Source: Magnetococcales bacterium (GTDB lineage: Bacteria > Pseudomonadota > Magnetococcia > Magnetococcales > JADFYX01). From it: a stretch of DNA of 34,721 nt. Below, one piece after another: positions 18,329-26,005 of this stretch. A model generated the notes under the pieces. It made no database searches. It was not told the origin of the DNA and saw only the letters and a list, made by a program, of their open reading frames with translations. The DNA lies in the NCBI GenBank assembly GCA_015231305.1, contig JADGBW010000025.1, positions 1-34,721 on the forward strand. The letters are read 5' to 3'. How positions within the stretch are numbered: the stretch's first letter is position 1; every line of letters starts with the position of its first letter. The position numbers and the translations under genes are program-made.

Positions 18329-18997
18329 TCAACCTACCAGCTTACCATCTTCTTCTTCAGAAATATCTGCCCTTTTGCCAATGGATATTGAAGATTTTTT
18401 GCTTTGGTTGCGGGTATTTAAAAATTTATAACGGGAGTAGAGGTTTTCTAATGCGTCTACTGTGTGGTCGTCGGCAATAAAAATACGTCTGGTCCAGGCG
18501 AACTCCCAAATTTTCCAGTATAAATGCCGGCAACTCTCTTGCTTTTTTTTGTTGCTACCTGCTTTGTGGCAACTTAATTCTAACTCCATAAGATCGTGGA
18601 GTAAAACTGCCCCACCTTCTGGATCTTCTACAGATACTTCACTCTCAAAAGAGTTATACTCAGCTTTTTGCAGTTCTAGCAGGGTAATTCCAATGGCCTC
18701 AACCAGCGGAGATGAATAGCTGTTATTTGCTATACCAACACCATTTATCACCTGAGATAATTTATCAGGGGTGGTTGGTATAAGTTCTTGGAGCTTGTTA
18801 CCTAGTGGCTCTTGAACAATTGAAGGTATCTCGCTATCGCTCAACTCAACCATAGAATCAAGGTTAAACTCATCCCATGTTTCAGGGTTAAGCATATCTT
18901 TTAAATTGTTCTCATGGGTCCAATCATAACGAATTGATCCATCCTTGCGTAATATCATGGCAAGAATTTCATCTACCAAACTATCATCATCTGACAT
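18329..18997 (-). CDS. Unrecognised acidic protein linked to gap
   Basis: I do not recognise this 222-residue protein. It has no signal peptide or membrane segment and looks cytoplasmic. The N-terminal 80 residues are acidic (MSDDDSLVDEIL; EFNLDSMVELSDSEIP). The middle (about 95-150) looks helical with VEAIGITLLELQKAEYN and LLHDLMELELSCH. The segment about 158-178 is rich in aromatic residues and Arg (LYWKIWEFAWTRRIF). The C-terminus is charged with KK and EEED runs. The ATG at 18997 lies 19 bp after the gap stop with a G-rich tract (GGTGGGGGGC) as a possible ribosome site, so it is very likely cotranscribed with tkt and gap. A role linked to these enzymes is only inferred from position. Confidence 0.75.
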   Translation of the reverse strand: MSDDDSLVDEILAMILRKDGSIRYDWTHENNLKDMLNPETWDEFNLDSMVELSDSEIPSIVQEPLGNKLQELIPTTPDKLSQVINGVGIANNSYSSPLVEAIGITLLELQKAEYNSFESEVSVEDPEGGAVLLHDLMELELSCHKAGSNKKKQESCRHLYWKIWEFAWTRRIFIADDHTVDALENLYSRYKFLNTRNQSKKSSISIGKRADISEEEDGKLVG

Positions 18998-19016
18998 GGT
19001 TTATTTTGCCCCCCAC

Positions 19017-20252
19017 CTAAAGCAATTGGTCAGCAACATGAATTGTCAACTCACTCAACATATTAGTATAACTTGCAAGCTCATTATCATACCAGCCATA
19101 AACTACTGTCTGGGTAACAGGAACCTCCAGAGTGTGGCTTTGGAGAACTTTAATAACATCTGCTGGTAGCCCAGGAATTTTATCTAGGTTAACTCTTGTA
19201 TATGCTGTTCTGGTATGAGTCTCTTTAGCCTCAATTACAGCAGCAGCTTTGGGAAAACCAATAATATCAGAGGAGACATTCTGCCCCTCAGTATAGACCA
19301 GATAGTCTTGATACGGTCCCGCGGCGGCTTCTTGATATATTTTATTCACTTCACTACGGTTAATAGGATTATCTCTATCGGACGATTGTAGGTTTAAGGT
19401 TAGGATTATTAACGAACCAGCCGAGGTAGGAACCCGAACCGACTCTGCCATAAACCCAATTTCACCCATCTCTGGTAGCACTAAACGTAAGGCTTTGGCG
19501 GCTCCAGTAGTTGTTAAAATAATATTGTTTAAAATACTGCGGCTTTTACGCAGATCCTTTGCTCCGGACTTAGGGACAGAATCTAAAACTTTCTGGCTTC
19601 CAGTTGCAGCATGTACTGTGACCATGGAGGCAGAGAGGATTTGGTCAGCTCCGAAGTGTTCTAATATCGGCTTCATCATGTAAGACAAACAGGTGGTAGT
19701 ACATGAGGCAGCAGAGATTAAAGAGTGCTGGCTGGGATCGTACATTTCGTCATTGATACCCATAACAGTAGTAAGACTGTCATTGGGGGCTGTTAAGCCT
19801 TTGTTTTTTATTTTAAATGGTGCTGAAATTAAAACTTTTTCTGCCCCAGCTTCCAGATGTCCTCGCATAGATCCACCAGACGCATCTGCTGGGTTGGTTG
19901 GGTCTAAAAAAGCCCCGGTGCAGTCGACAACAATGCGAACTCCAGCCTCTTTCCAGCCGATATCTTGGGGGTTACGAGCAGTACGAAGAAAACGGACAGG
20001 TATACCATCTATGGTGAGGGTTCCGGCTACAGGGTCAACATTATCAATAACATCTTTGCCGTTAAAGCCATGCAAAAAGTTAGAAAGGCGACCATAAGAG
20101 CTGTCTTTTTCTAGATGTTGGATCAAATCACCAAAATCTGCTCCCACTTCCCGGCCCACATTAACGATAATTTCTGAAAAATGCTTACGGGCGATATGAT
20201 TCCACAGGGTTAGCTTGCCAATACGCCCCATGCCGTTAATACCCAATTTCAT
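19017..20252 (-). CDS. gap: Atypical long glyceraldehyde-3-phosphate dehydrogenase
   Basis: Oxidises glyceraldehyde-3-phosphate to 1,3-bisphosphoglycerate (or the reverse). It has GINGMGRIGK (4-13), the active site AASCTTTCLS with Cys184 (usual form SCTTNCLAP), HAATGSQKVLD with His214, TTTGAAKALRLVLPE (247-261), RVPTSAGS and the C-terminal WYDNE. The 411-residue length exceeds the usual 330-340, with extra segments at about 35-75 and 112-135. After the second strand it reads VNVGREVG, without the Asp that favours NAD, so NADP use is possible (inference). The ATG at 20252 has AGGAG 10 nt upstream. It lies 152 bp after tkt. The catalytic Cys/His pair is present, so activity is likely. Confidence 0.88.
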   Translation of the reverse strand: MKLGINGMGRIGKLTLWNHIARKHFSEIIVNVGREVGADFGDLIQHLEKDSSYGRLSNFLHGFNGKDVIDNVDPVAGTLTIDGIPVRFLRTARNPQDIGWKEAGVRIVVDCTGAFLDPTNPADASGGSMRGHLEAGAEKVLISAPFKIKNKGLTAPNDSLTTVMGINDEMYDPSQHSLISAASCTTTCLSYMMKPILEHFGADQILSASMVTVHAATGSQKVLDSVPKSGAKDLRKSRSILNNIILTTTGAAKALRLVLPEMGEIGFMAESVRVPTSAGSLIILTLNLQSSDRDNPINRSEVNKIYQEAAAGPYQDYLVYTEGQNVSSDIIGFPKAAAVIEAKETHTRTAYTRVNLDKIPGLPADVIKVLQSHTLEVPVTQTVVYGWYDNELASYTNMLSELTIHVADQLL

Positions 20253-20393
20253 GGATAAATTTCTCCTAAATACTAACTTGAGTTCTTTTTAATCAAAAAA
20301 GCCACGATTTAAAACCAATTTAAAAAGTGACTCATTTTGATCTTTTATTATACCCGATGCAATGGATAGGATATCTTATGAAGGCGATTTTAG

Positions 20394-20413
20394 AAAAAAA
20401 GCTGCTAACCAGC
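20394..20413 (-). terminator. Short intrinsic-terminator-like site at tkt stop
   Basis: On the minus strand GCTG (20413-20410) and CAGC (20404-20401) form a 4-bp stem overlapping the tkt stop, followed by seven T (20400-20394). The short stem makes it weak; it may reduce read-through into gap. Confidence 0.35.
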
Positions 20414-22399
20414 CAATAAAAGCTTTGCTTTTGCCACTACATTTTCTACGTTAAAGCCCAACTCTTCCATTGCTTTACCACCAGGAGCCGACATACCAAA
20501 ACGATCAATTGTTATTAGCGAACCTCTATCACCAACCCAGCGATGCCAACCAAGAGAAGAACCAGCTTCAACACCAAGTCGGGCGGTAATAGCAGGAGGT
20601 AACACTGAATCACGGTATGAACGGGGTTGCTCTTCAAAAAGCTCCCATGAAGGCATTGAGACAACCCTTACTTTTTTGCCATCTTTGCTCAATATGGCAT
20701 GTGCTTCCATTACTAGTTGCACTTCAGAGCCACTAGCTAGTAATAAAATATCAGGGTCACCCACACAATCTGCAAGAACATAAGCCCCTTTACTTACACT
20801 GGCTCTTACACCTGGGTCTAATACTTGTAAATTTTGCCGTGATAGAACCAAAGCCATAGGTTTTTTTAAGGATATAGCTAAAGACCAAGCTGCTGCTGTC
20901 TCTTGGGCATCAGCAGGGCGCATGGTTATAAGGCCAGGAAGTGCACGCATGGTTGCCATGTGCTCTACAGGCTGATGAGTTGGACCATCTTCACCAACTG
21001 CGACACTATCATGGGTTAACACGTAGGTAACATGGGTTCCCATAAGGGCAGAGAGACGCATTGCCCCACGCATATAGTCTGAGAAAACCAAAAATGTACC
21101 ACAAAATGGAATAACACCAGCATGAAGTGCCATACCGTTACACACAGCAGCCATTGCATGTTCACGGATCCCAAAATGGATATTTCTATCGCCTTTATCA
21201 TGCATCCAGGTGTTGTTGGATGGGGCGAGATCTGCCGAGCCACCTATAAGCATGGGAATTTTATCGGCTAAAGCATTGAGAGATTTACCAGAGGCAACAC
21301 GGGTAGCAACAGGGTCATCGGCAAAAGCCAGGTTATCAAGATCCATGCTCCAGTCTTGGGGTAGCTGACCATCCATCTGGGCTATAAAATCTACTCCATC
21401 TTGGGGATATTGGGTCGAGAAAGCTTGTAGATGAGCTTCCCACTCTTCTTGCTGTTCTTGACCTCTAGCAACTACCAATCTACAGTGGTCAACTGCCTCT
21501 TGGGGTAGGTGAAAACGCTCTTGGGGCCACTCATAAAACTTACGGGTTTCATCCATTACTTCACCTTTTATAGGTGAACCATGAACACCTGAAGAATCAA
21601 CCTTTGGGCTGCCATGACCAATATGGGTTCGTACAACTATGAGAGTTGGCCTCTCTTCTTCAAGCTGACCTTGGCGTATAGCTGCTTCAATGGCATCCAT
21701 ATCTTCGCCATCTTCAACATGTAAAACCTGCCATTGGTAAGATTCAAAACGCTCAGCTACCCCTTCACTGAAGGTTAAGTCTGTGTTGCCCTCAATGGTG
21801 ATTTTATTATCATCGTAAAGGTAGATAAGCTTACCTAAACAAAGATGCCCAGCCAAAGATGCAGCCTCTGCTGCTATACCTTCCATTAAATCTCCATCAG
21901 AGACTATGGCGTAGGTGAAATGATCCACTATAGGCAGATACTCTTGGCGATTAAAATTTTGCGCTAGATGTCTCTCAGCCATCGCCATACCGACACCCAT
22001 AGCAAACCCTTGCCCTAGAGGTCCGGTGGTTGCTTCAACACCAGGGGTATGCCCGTACTCTGGGTGGCCTGGGGTGTTGCTGCCAAATTGCCGAAACTGT
22101 TTAATGTCATCTAAAGATACATCATAACCGGTTAAATGAAGCAGACCGTAGAGCATAGCCGATCCATGACCAGCTGAGAGAATAAAACGGTCTCTGTCCA
22201 TCCAACCTGGGTTACTAGGATTATGGCGCATAACCTTAGCCCACAGAGTATAGGCCATAGGAGCAGCCCCTAAAGGCAGACCCGGATGACCAGAGTTAGC
22301 TTTTTCTACTGCATCAATAGCTAACATACGCAGTGTAGTGACTGCTAATTTATCCAATGAGGAGTTGGAAGATTGTTTGGGAGTTGAGTTTTGTGTCAT
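20405..22399 (-). CDS. tkt: Transketolase
   Basis: TPP enzyme that moves two-carbon units between sugar phosphates in the pentose phosphate and Calvin cycles. From the chosen ATG it has 664 residues (E. coli TktA has 663). Seen: [14 protein letters not shown] (34-47), the TPP motif SDGDLMEG...N (167-198), [30 protein letters not shown] and [22 protein letters not shown] 22399 is chosen because the GGAAAG site fits and MTQNST matches family starts; an in-frame start at 22468 adds 23 residues of no recognised origin. It leads the tkt-gap-unknown operon and is divergent from the nucleotidyltransferase-kinase gene. A good promoter lies upstream at 22565-22595. Confidence 0.96.
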   Translation of the reverse strand: MTQNSTPKQSSNSSLDKLAVTTLRMLAIDAVEKANSGHPGLPLGAAPMAYTLWAKVMRHNPSNPGWMDRDRFILSAGHGSAMLYGLLHLTGYDVSLDDIKQFRQFGSNTPGHPEYGHTPGVEATTGPLGQGFAMGVGMAMAERHLAQNFNRQEYLPIVDHFTYAIVSDGDLMEGIAAEAASLAGHLCLGKLIYLYDDNKITIEGNTDLTFSEGVAERFESYQWQVLHVEDGEDMDAIEAAIRQGQLEEERPTLIVVRTHIGHGSPKVDSSGVHGSPIKGEVMDETRKFYEWPQERFHLPQEAVDHCRLVVARGQEQQEEWEAHLQAFSTQYPQDGVDFIAQMDGQLPQDWSMDLDNLAFADDPVATRVASGKSLNALADKIPMLIGGSADLAPSNNTWMHDKGDRNIHFGIREHAMAAVCNGMALHAGVIPFCGTFLVFSDYMRGAMRLSALMGTHVTYVLTHDSVAVGEDGPTHQPVEHMATMRALPGLITMRPADAQETAAAWSLAISLKKPMALVLSRQNLQVLDPGVRASVSKGAYVLADCVGDPDILLLASGSEVQLVMEAHAILSKDGKKVRVVSMPSWELFEEQPRSYRDSVLPPAITARLGVEAGSSLGWHRWVGDRGSLITIDRFGMSAPGGKAMEELGFNVENVVAKAKLLLAG

Positions 22400-22564
22400 A
22401 GTTAGGGCTTTCCAGTCGGTTGCCAATAGACGATAAGAGCAAAATATGAAACGAGATGTGTAGCACACTTTTTAAAAAAATAAAAAGATGCTTATGAATA
22501 ATTACGCGTTTTAACTGGTTGTCTTATTATTTTCATTTCCACCAGTTTTATATACTAAAAATAA

Positions 22565-22595
22565 ATTATAGCAAATTGGGCTGTACCATCGCCAA
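22565..22595 (-). promoter_or_regulatory. Putative tkt promoter with extended -10
   Basis: Minus-strand TGCTATAAT gives a consensus -10 (22570-22565) with the extended TG. The best -35, TTGGCG (22595-22590), is 19 bp away, so the extended -10 probably dominates. The leader to the tkt ATG is about 160 nt. Seen by eye only. Confidence 0.5.
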
Positions 22596-22598
22596 TTT
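22573..22598. promoter_or_regulatory. Inverted repeat over tkt promoter spacer and -35
   Basis: Arms AAATTGG (22573-22579) and CCAATTT (22592-22598) are exact inverted repeats 12 bp apart, lying between the -10 and -35 of the putative tkt promoter and about 60-85 bp upstream of the divergent gene. It is placed like an operator for both directions. The regulator is unknown. Confidence 0.4.
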
Positions 22599-22656
22599 TA
22601 TGATAAGAATTAATCTTAATTTATTAATTTGAGACAGATGGCAGGGATAGAAAATT

Positions 22657-24186
22657 TTGGATACTAATAATAAAATCCAGACCTTGGATACTGTAGGCAA
22701 GAGTTTAAAAAAACTTCGTGATGAGGGAAAACAGATTATTCACTGCCACGGAACCTTCGACCTTCTCCATCCAGGTCACCTACACCATTTAAAATTAGCT
22801 AGTCAGTTGGGTGATCTACTTGTTGTAACCTTAACCGCTGACCGTTTTGTATCTAAAGGACCAGGACGACCAGCATTTGGAGAACAACTCCGAGCCGAGA
22901 GCATGGCAGCTTTGGCATGTGTTGATATTGTTTGTATTGTCCATGATGTCACTGGAATACCAGCAATAGAGGCTATAAAACCCCACCTCTATGTTAAGGG
23001 AGGAGAGTATAAAAAGGTAGACGACGACATAACCGGAAATATGGAAAAAGAAGAAAATGCAGTCAAAGCAGGTGGTGGTACTATTCACTATACAGACGGC
23101 ATCACTTTTAGTTCAAGCAAGCTCTTAAACCAACATTTTTCTCTATTTCCACCAGAGGTAAAAGAGTATCTACAGAAATTTAAAACCGTTTATGGCGCAA
23201 GTGAGGTAGCAGAGCAGATTAATAACCTGCAAGGTTTAAAGGTGCTTGTGGTTGGTGATGCTATAATTGATGAATACTGTACTGTTTCTCCCATGGGGGT
23301 TACAGGTAAAAATATAGATGTTCTAGCCTCTAAATTTGAGTCTATGGAACGTTTTTGCGGAGGTGCATTGGCAGTTGCCAATCAGATAGCAGGTTTTGTA
23401 TCTGATGTGACAGTACTTACTGGGTTGGGTAAAAAAGAGTCCCATGAGCCATTTATCCGTTCTAAACTTGCGGATAACATTAACCCTGCTTTTTTCTATT
23501 TTGAAGATGCTCCCACCTTGATAAAACGACGTTTTATTGATGAAAATTTAAATAAACTGTTTGAGCTATATTTTTATGAAGCCAAACCTCTTACTCCTAC
23601 TTTAGACAAAAAAATTTGCCAATGGATAGCAGATCATGCCAACAGCTATGATGCTGTTATTGTTCCTGATTATGGCAACGGTTTTATCTCTGAAAATATA
23701 GTTACGGCACTGTGTGACCACAGCGGTTTTCTTGCTGTCCACACCCAGATAAATAGTGGCAGCAGAGGTTATCACGCTATTACCCGCTATCCCCGTGCTG
23801 ATTATATATCACTAAATATTCCTGAGCTACGCCATGCAGCCCATGACCACCACACCCCTATAAATGATCTGGTTATAAAGGTTGGTAAAAAGCTGAATGC
23901 CAGCAATTTTTCTGTTACTAAAGGTGCTGATGGCGCATTAATGTGTGATATTAACCAAGAAACCATAAAAAATGTTCCTGCCCTTTCTACCCAAATGGTA
24001 GATAGAATAGGAGCTTCGGACAGTTTTTTTGCTATGACTAGCCTTTGTATGTCTCAACAAGGAGAACAAGAATTAGCACTATTTTTAGGTGGAGCAGTGG
24101 CTGGGTTAAATATGCGTATTGTCTGTAATCGCGAATCTATTGACCCGGTTAAGCTGCAAAAATTCACTACAACCCTTTTAAAATGA
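22657..24186 (+). CDS. Nucleotidyltransferase-PfkB sugar kinase fusion (HldE-like, reversed order)
   Basis: Two domains in 509 residues. Residues about 26-150 form a cytidylyltransferase-like nucleotidyltransferase: HCHGTFDLLHPGH (HxGH motif at 38-41), VTLTADRFVSKGPGRP and KPHLYVKGGEYKK. Residues about 180-505 form a PfkB/ribokinase-type kinase: VVGDAIIDEY, the GGALAVANQ loop, SLNIPELR and DRIGASDSF with catalytic Asp455. HldE makes ADP-heptose with the kinase first; here the order is reversed. The usual GAGD reads GASD, so the anion hole is changed. The start is TTG 22657 with AGGGATAG upstream; no in-frame ATG precedes the motif. Likely role: activating a sugar phosphate for surface polysaccharide; the sugar is unknown. 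Confidence 0.85.
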   Translation: MDTNNKIQTLDTVGKSLKKLRDEGKQIIHCHGTFDLLHPGHLHHLKLASQLGDLLVVTLTADRFVSKGPGRPAFGEQLRAESMAALACVDIVCIVHDVTGIPAIEAIKPHLYVKGGEYKKVDDDITGNMEKEENAVKAGGGTIHYTDGITFSSSKLLNQHFSLFPPEVKEYLQKFKTVYGASEVAEQINNLQGLKVLVVGDAIIDEYCTVSPMGVTGKNIDVLASKFESMERFCGGALAVANQIAGFVSDVTVLTGLGKKESHEPFIRSKLADNINPAFFYFEDAPTLIKRRFIDENLNKLFELYFYEAKPLTPTLDKKICQWIADHANSYDAVIVPDYGNGFISENIVTALCDHSGFLAVHTQINSGSRGYHAITRYPRADYISLNIPELRHAAHDHHTPINDLVIKVGKKLNASNFSVTKGADGALMCDINQETIKNVPALSTQMVDRIGASDSFFAMTSLCMSQQGEQELALFLGGAVAGLNMRIVCNRESIDPVKLQKFTTTLLK

Positions 24187-25352
24187 CACACTTGAATATT
24201 GTGAAAAAAAGTTTTCTATTGCTATCGGTAATATTTATTTGCGGGCTGTTGTTCATAAACTCAGCTAGCAACTTAGCTTATGGAATGACCGCCCAAGAGC
24301 TATCGGGTCGGGCTATTATGGCTACCGCTGCAAAAAAACAATATCGCCCATTTGTATATGAACAGCTTACTATTACCCGTACAAATGCCGATGGCTTGCG
24401 CACAACTCGCAAAGCTCGCCGTTATTCTCGCCGCGAACAAGGTGAAGGGTCTGTTAATAGACATGTAATAGTTTTAGACTATCCTAAACCTGTTAAGGGT
24501 GTAGCCTTTTTAATTAAGCAGATGGCAAATGGTATACAAGGTCACTGGGTATACCTTCCAGCCTTAAAGTCCCGTATGCGCCGTATTGTTGGTGGGGGTG
24601 ATGGTGGTGTTTTTGATACTGATTTTAGTATTGAAGACCTTGCAACAGAAAATTTAGCAAGCTTTATCTACAAGCGCAAAAAAGATCTGATATTTCAGAA
24701 AACACCACATTATATAATTGAAGCTCGCCCAAAAAACAGAAAAATTGAGTTGCAATCTAATTATAGCTATCGTCGTATCTATATTGATAGAAAACAGTAT
24801 AAAACCAGCCGTATAGACTATTATAACCAGAGCGGAGAGCTAATAAAAAAACTGACCAACCAAAATAACAACTCTAGCAGCGACTCTGGCCTTGTTTGGC
24901 GGGCAGGGTCTCGACGCATGGAAAATAAATTAACAGGAACCTACACAACAATAAAAACTACACGCCGTTATTTTAAAGAAGAGCTTGTACCAAAAGCACT
25001 CTTTTCGAGACAGAAAATTGCAAACGGAATATTACTAGAACAAAATCAATGGAACCCAAAAAAAATTCGGGCAAAAACCCCTCTAGAAACTCTATTTAAT
25101 AGTGCAGCAGAGGCAAAACCAGACACTATTAAAAATAATAATCCAGAAACTATTGCTTACGAAAAACCGGCAAGTCCAACAACTGCAAAACAAAAAGCTT
25201 CCCCAAAGACGAAGCCTACCGCCATAACAGTGGTTAAACTACAAACAAAACCAATCATCACCCCTACTATCCCAACCCAAACCATCCTGGAACCACTACC
25301 AAAAACCACTAAAACCCCTAAGTACCGCATAAAACAAAAAGAAAACCTTTAA
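24183..25352 (+). CDS. Outer membrane lipoprotein-sorting (LolA-like) protein
   Basis: Exported 389-residue protein of the LolA/LolB-like fold family often annotated as outer-membrane lipoprotein-sorting protein, thought to carry lipids or lipoproteins across the periplasm. Seen: a signal peptide (basic VKKS, hydrophobic about 10-30, cleavage near LAYG at 31-34), then a beta-rich domain to about 285 with HWVYLPALKSRMRRI, FDTDFSIEDLA and WRAGSRRMENKLTG. The last 100 residues are a low-complexity Pro/Thr/Lys tail, not part of the family core. ATG 24183 overlaps the upstream stop (ATGA), with no clear ribosome site, so translation is probably coupled. Such proteins often work with MMPL-type exporters; one lies at 13207-15948. 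Confidence 0.78.
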   Translation: MTHLNIVKKSFLLLSVIFICGLLFINSASNLAYGMTAQELSGRAIMATAAKKQYRPFVYEQLTITRTNADGLRTTRKARRYSRREQGEGSVNRHVIVLDYPKPVKGVAFLIKQMANGIQGHWVYLPALKSRMRRIVGGGDGGVFDTDFSIEDLATENLASFIYKRKKDLIFQKTPHYIIEARPKNRKIELQSNYSYRRIYIDRKQYKTSRIDYYNQSGELIKKLTNQNNNSSSDSGLVWRAGSRRMENKLTGTYTTIKTTRRYFKEELVPKALFSRQKIANGILLEQNQWNPKKIRAKTPLETLFNSAAEAKPDTIKNNNPETIAYEKPASPTTAKQKASPKTKPTAITVVKLQTKPIITPTIPTQTILEPLPKTTKTPKYRIKQKENL

Positions 25353-25381
25353 AATCAACCCCTGATAAGTTGTGAATTTTC

Positions 25382-25409
25382 TTGACAGCCCTCATGACTA
25401 TTGTACAAT
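25382..25409 (+). promoter_or_regulatory. Sigma-70 promoter of the yefM-yoeB pair
   Basis: A perfect -35 TTGACA (25382-25387) and a -10 TACAAT (25404-25409) with a 16-bp spacer. They lie directly before the toxin-antitoxin pair, and the -10 overlaps the operator palindrome. Confidence 0.75.
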
Positions 25410-25421
25410 AATAAGTACAAT
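25400..25421. promoter_or_regulatory. YefM-type operator palindrome
   Basis: Arms ATTGTAC (25400-25406) and GTACAAT (25415-25421) are perfect inverted repeats with an 8-bp spacer. They contain TGTACA, the core hexamer known from E. coli yefM-yoeB operators. The site covers the -10, so YefM-YoeB binding would block RNA polymerase and autoregulate the pair. Confidence 0.7.
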
Positions 25422-25441
25422 GCATAAAAGGAGATGTAACT

Positions 25442-25699
25442 ATGAACCAAGCAACGACATATAGCTCATTTAGAGGTGCATTAAAAAGTTGGTTTGATCA
25501 AGTATGCAATAACCATGAGCCACTTCTTGTAACAAGAAAAACTGGTGAAGATATTGTTATCTTATCCTATTCAGATTATTCAGCATTGGAGGAGACAGCT
25601 TATTTATTGCGCTCACCTAAAAATGCCCAACGTATCTTAAATGCTAATAATGATATAAAAAATGGCTCCAACATTGAAGTAAAAGAGCTAATTGAATAG
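25442..25699 (+). CDS. yefM: Antitoxin of the YefM (Phd/YefM) family
   Basis: Binds and neutralises the YoeB toxin and represses its own promoter. The 85 residues have the YefM plan: an N-terminal DNA-binding fold (TTYSSFRGALKSWFDQVCN, with LLVTRKTGEDIVILSYSDYSALEETAYLL at about 28-56) and an acidic, flexible toxin-binding tail (NNDIKNGSNIEVKELIE). The ATG has a strong AAGGAG 8 nt upstream. Its stop is directly followed by the yoeB ATG. Confidence 0.93.
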   Translation: MNQATTYSSFRGALKSWFDQVCNNHEPLLVTRKTGEDIVILSYSDYSALEETAYLLRSPKNAQRILNANNDIKNGSNIEVKELIE

Positions 25700-25957
25700 A
25701 TGTTAGATCTAAAATTTCACCATAGCGGTTGGGAAGACTACCTCTACTGGCAAAGAGTTGATATAAAAATGTTAAAACGTATAAATACACTTATTAAAGA
25801 AATTAGACACTCACCCCAAACGAGAAATGGCAAACCTGAACAATTAAAGCACAGTATTAATGGCCTATGGTCACGCAGAATCAACCAAGAACATCGTATA
25901 GTCTACACATTTTCAGCAACAACCCTAACCATCTTATCTTGCAGATATCACTATTAA
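25700..25957 (+). CDS. yoeB: Toxin YoeB (RelE-family ribosome-dependent mRNA endonuclease)
   Basis: Cuts mRNA at the ribosomal A site when YefM is degraded. The 85 residues match YoeB length. The catalytic set appears intact: Glu47 in GKPEQLK, Arg59-60 in WSRR, Arg66 in EHRIVY, and the C-terminal RYHY with His84-Tyr85. The ATG starts directly after the yefM TAG, so translation is coupled. Nothing suggests decay. Confidence 0.94.
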   Translation: MLDLKFHHSGWEDYLYWQRVDIKMLKRINTLIKEIRHSPQTRNGKPEQLKHSINGLWSRRINQEHRIVYTFSATTLTILSCRYHY

Positions 25958-26005
25958 AAACACCAATCAACTATCTTAAAACATGAAAAATATAAGTATA
26001 AAATT

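Noticed and set aside
22400-22468. N-terminal extension of transketolase to 22468
   Set aside because: Added residues match nothing in the family and no ribosome site is seen; ATG 22399 gives the normal length.
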